A stretch of DNA of 6,908 nucleotides from Clostridia bacterium (GTDB lineage: Bacteria; Bacillota_A; Clostridia; Christensenellales; CAG-138), in assembly GCA_017459315.1 (NCBI GenBank), contig JAFUDD010000181.1:1-6908 (forward strand), given 5' to 3'. This document shows positions 5,321-6,908 of this stretch, piece after piece. Under the pieces are notes generated by a model, which was not told the DNA's origin, ran no database searches, and was given only the letters and a program-made list of their open reading frames with translations. Position 1 is the first letter of the stretch. Every line of letters starts with the position of its first letter. The position numbers and the translations under genes are program-made.

Positions 5321-6343
5321 ATGGAACTGACACGCAACCGGCTGACGGAGATTTTTGCTCGCTACGCCGATCTGAAAATCGCGCTTGTCGGGGATCTGTT
5401 CTTGGATCAATGGTTCGAGATCGACCCGTCTCTGAACGAGATTTCGCTGGAAACCGGCAAGACGGCGCATCAGGTCGTCGGACGGCGCACCTCGCCGGGC
5501 GCGGGCGGCAATGTGCTGAGCAACCTTGCGGCAATGTGCGCGGGGAAGCTTTGGGCCATTTCGCTGATCGGGCACGACGGCGGGGGATGGGAGCTGCTGC
5601 GGCTGTTGAAGGAGCGCGGCATCGACGTGTCCCGCATCCTTTGGTCGGATGCGGTCATGACGCCGTCCTACATCAAGCCGATGAACCCGACCGAGGGCGA
5701 ACGGTTTGATATCAAGAACTTCACGACGACGCCGACGGAGCTTGAAAACGAGCTGATCGACCGTCTGCAGACCGTCGCCGCCGAAGCCGACGCGGTGATT
5801 TTGCTTGATCAGGTCTGCGAACCGGACTGCGGCGTGATCACCGAGCGCGTGCGCGCTGCGGCGGCCAAGGCTGCCGAGGCGAACCCCGATACGCTGTTTA
5901 TTGCGGATTCGCGCGCGTTTGCCCATGCGTTCCGCAATGTGATCTTAAAGTGCAACAACTGTGAAGCGGCGGAGCTTTCCGGCCGCGTTGCGGACGAAAA
6001 CGAATTCAACCGGCATGAGATCTTCGCGTGCATGGACGATATCGAAACGCTCACCGGCCGTCCCGTGATCATCACCTGCAACCGCCACGGCATCGCCGTG
6101 CGCGACGGCGGAGAGCAGCGCATCCTGCCCGCTGCCCGGTTCAGCGGCCCGATCGACGTGTGCGGCGCCGGAGACGCCTGCACCGCCGCGTTCGCCATGT
6201 CGCTTTGCGCGGGCGCGTCAATGACCGAGGCCGCCGAGATCGCCAACCTTGCCGCGGGCGTGACCGTGCGCAAGCTCAACGAAACCGGCACTGCCACCCA
6301 AGCCGAAATGCTCGCCATGCTTTCCGAGCAGCAGGCATTTTAA
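5321..6343 (+). CDS. PfkB-family carbohydrate kinase, HldE/RfaE-like
   Basis: An ATP-dependent sugar (or sugar-phosphate) kinase of 340 residues with the ribokinase fold. LKIALVGDLFLDQW (about 18-31) opens the first strand and the substrate region. SPGAGGNVLSNLAAM (about 59-73) is PfkB signature 1. ADSRAF and LKCNNCEAAEL lie where HldE-type kinases have DPK/DPR and (K/T)PN-x-x-E. DVCGAGDACTAAF (279-291) is signature 2, with catalytic base D285 and the anion hole in GAGD. The order of motifs and the C-terminal AAGVTVRKLNETGTAT resemble the kinase domain of heptose-7-phosphate kinase HldE/RfaE more than ribokinase or fructokinase. The nucleotidyltransferase domain of HldE is absent. AGGAGAG lies 3 nt before the ATG. 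It is co-transcribed with the HAD gene and followed by a clear terminator. The family is certain; heptose specificity is only a possibility. Confidence 0.92.
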   Translation: MELTRNRLTEIFARYADLKIALVGDLFLDQWFEIDPSLNEISLETGKTAHQVVGRRTSPGAGGNVLSNLAAMCAGKLWAISLIGHDGGGWELLRLLKERGIDVSRILWSDAVMTPSYIKPMNPTEGERFDIKNFTTTPTELENELIDRLQTVAAEADAVILLDQVCEPDCGVITERVRAAAAKAAEANPDTLFIADSRAFAHAFRNVILKCNNCEAAELSGRVADENEFNRHEIFACMDDIETLTGRPVIITCNRHGIAVRDGGEQRILPAARFSGPIDVCGAGDACTAAFAMSLCAGASMTEAAEIANLAAGVTVRKLNETGTATQAEMLAMLSEQQAF

Positions 6344-6360
6344 TGACAAATACACAGTCT

Positions 6361-6393
6361 GCGGCGCGGCCATCGGCTGCGCCGCCTTTTCTT
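6361..6393 (+). terminator. Rho-independent terminator after the PfkB kinase
   Basis: GCGGCGCGGCC (6361-6371) pairs with GGCTGCGCCGC (6375-6385) over 11 bp with one G-T wobble around a 3-nt loop, followed by CTTTTCTT. It starts 17 nt after the kinase stop. A second, weaker bulged hairpin (GCAAACGC 6397-6404 with GCGTTTTGC 6410-6418) follows, without its own T-run. Confidence 0.85.
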
Positions 6394-6444
6394 ATCGCAA
6401 ACGCAACTGGCGTTTTGCACGGCACGGATTGCGCCGGCAGACGG

Positions 6445-6473
6445 TTGACAAAAGCGGGCCGGAACGGTATCAT
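6445..6473 (+). promoter_or_regulatory. Promoter of the GH2 glycosidase gene
   Basis: A perfect -35 TTGACA (6445-6450), a 17-nt spacer and TATCAT (6468-6473), one mismatch from consensus. The predicted start near 6480 leaves a leader of about 30 nt with GGGGAGG (6497-6503) 6 nt before the ATG. No clear operator is seen, although GH2 genes are often sugar-regulated. Confidence 0.8.
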
Positions 6474-6509
6474 AAAATATAAGTAAAAGAACATACGGGG
6501 AGGCATTCG

Positions 6510-6908
6510 ATGAAACGTACCGCATGGAATGACAACTGGTTGATCCGGCACCTCGGCACCGACGAAGCGCCGCAGCCCGTCCGCGTGCCGGACGATGCCA
6601 TGCTGCGCGAGCCGCGCACCGCAAAGGCCCTCGGCGGTCTCAGCGTCGGCTGGTTCGAGGGGCGCGATTACAGCTATACCAAGACCTTTACGCTTTCGGC
6701 GGAGGAAGCGGAACGGCACAACGTGCTCGAATTCGAGGGCGTCTACCGCAAGGCGGAGGTCTATATCAACGGCGAAAAGGCGATGTTCCGGCCCTACGGC
6801 TACACGAATTTCTACGTGGACTGCGACGCGTTCGTGCATGAGGGCGAAAACGAGATCGAGGTGCGCGCCTTTAACGCCGATCAGCCGAATTCCCGCTGGT
6901 ATTCCGGC
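6510..6908 (+). CDS. Glycoside hydrolase family 2 enzyme (beta-galactosidase/glucuronidase type), N-terminal part only
   Basis: Hydrolyses a terminal beta-linked sugar; which one cannot be told here because the catalytic TIM barrel lies beyond the window. I translated 133 residues from ATG at 6510 to the edge with no stop. They form the GH2 N-terminal sugar-binding jelly-roll domain: RVPDDAMLREPR (about 25-36), YSYTKTFTL, LEFEGVYRKAEVYINGEK (74-91), PYGYTNFYVDCDAFVHEGENEIEVRAFN and QPNSRWYSG at the end. That last motif is typical of GH2 beta-galactosidase-like proteins of Clostridia and Bacteroidetes. There is no signal peptide, so the enzyme is probably cytoplasmic and acts on imported oligosaccharides. 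The gene has its own promoter and strong ribosome site and is separated from the kinase by a terminator, so it is a separate transcription unit. Adjacent sugar-transport genes, if any, lie outside. Confidence 0.9.
   Translation, partial: MKRTAWNDNWLIRHLGTDEAPQPVRVPDDAMLREPRTAKALGGLSVGWFEGRDYSYTKTFTLSAEEAERHNVLEFEGVYRKAEVYINGEKAMFRPYGYTNFYVDCDAFVHEGENEIEVRAFNADQPNSRWYSG

Overview
The window is 6.9 kb of compact bacterial chromosome: GC-rich coding DNA with short AT-rich gaps. It has seven protein genes, two of them cut by the window edges. Strong purine-rich ribosome sites, sigma-70/sigma-A-type promoters with TATACT-like -10 boxes and 17-nt spacers, a secreted cyclophilin, an M3B-type oligopeptidase and a GH2 enzyme resembling clostridial ones suggest a high-GC member of the Clostridia (Oscillospirales-like, probably gut). 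This assignment is an inference from gene style; no marker gene is present. I see no mobile element, CRISPR array, tRNA or rRNA.

Layout. (1) The minus strand, 1557 down to 1, carries a LysR-type regulator with a TTG start. Only 17 nt downstream follows an exported cyclophilin-type peptidyl-prolyl isomerase whose C-terminus lies outside the window. (2) Positions 1558-1885 are an AT-rich divergent control region. It holds two minus-strand promoter candidates, one plus-strand promoter, an exact ATAC-N7-GTAT dyad (a LysR-type T-N11-A box) and a 10-bp inverted repeat whose arms are 42 bp apart centre to centre. (3) The plus strand, 1886-4316, carries an M3-family zinc oligoendopeptidase followed after 1 nt by TcdA, the tRNA t6A dehydratase. 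A hairpin terminator follows. (4) A near-consensus promoter (TTGACA-17-TATACT) starts at the end of that terminator and drives a two-gene unit, 4469-6343: a HAD-superfamily phosphatase and a PfkB-family sugar kinase resembling the heptose-7-phosphate kinase HldE/RfaE. A GC-rich hairpin with a T-run ends it. (5) A third promoter (TTGACA-17-TATCAT) precedes the start of a GH2 glycosidase, which is cut at the right edge.

How the parts may work together. The LysR regulator probably controls its own operon and perhaps the divergent peptidase-tcdA operon through the dyad at 1764-1780. The HAD-PfkB pair looks like a small sugar-phosphate pathway of unknown substrate, and it is the least explained part of the window. 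Most of the rest is ordinary housekeeping or accessory metabolism; I do not see a clearly new defence, mobile or RNA system.
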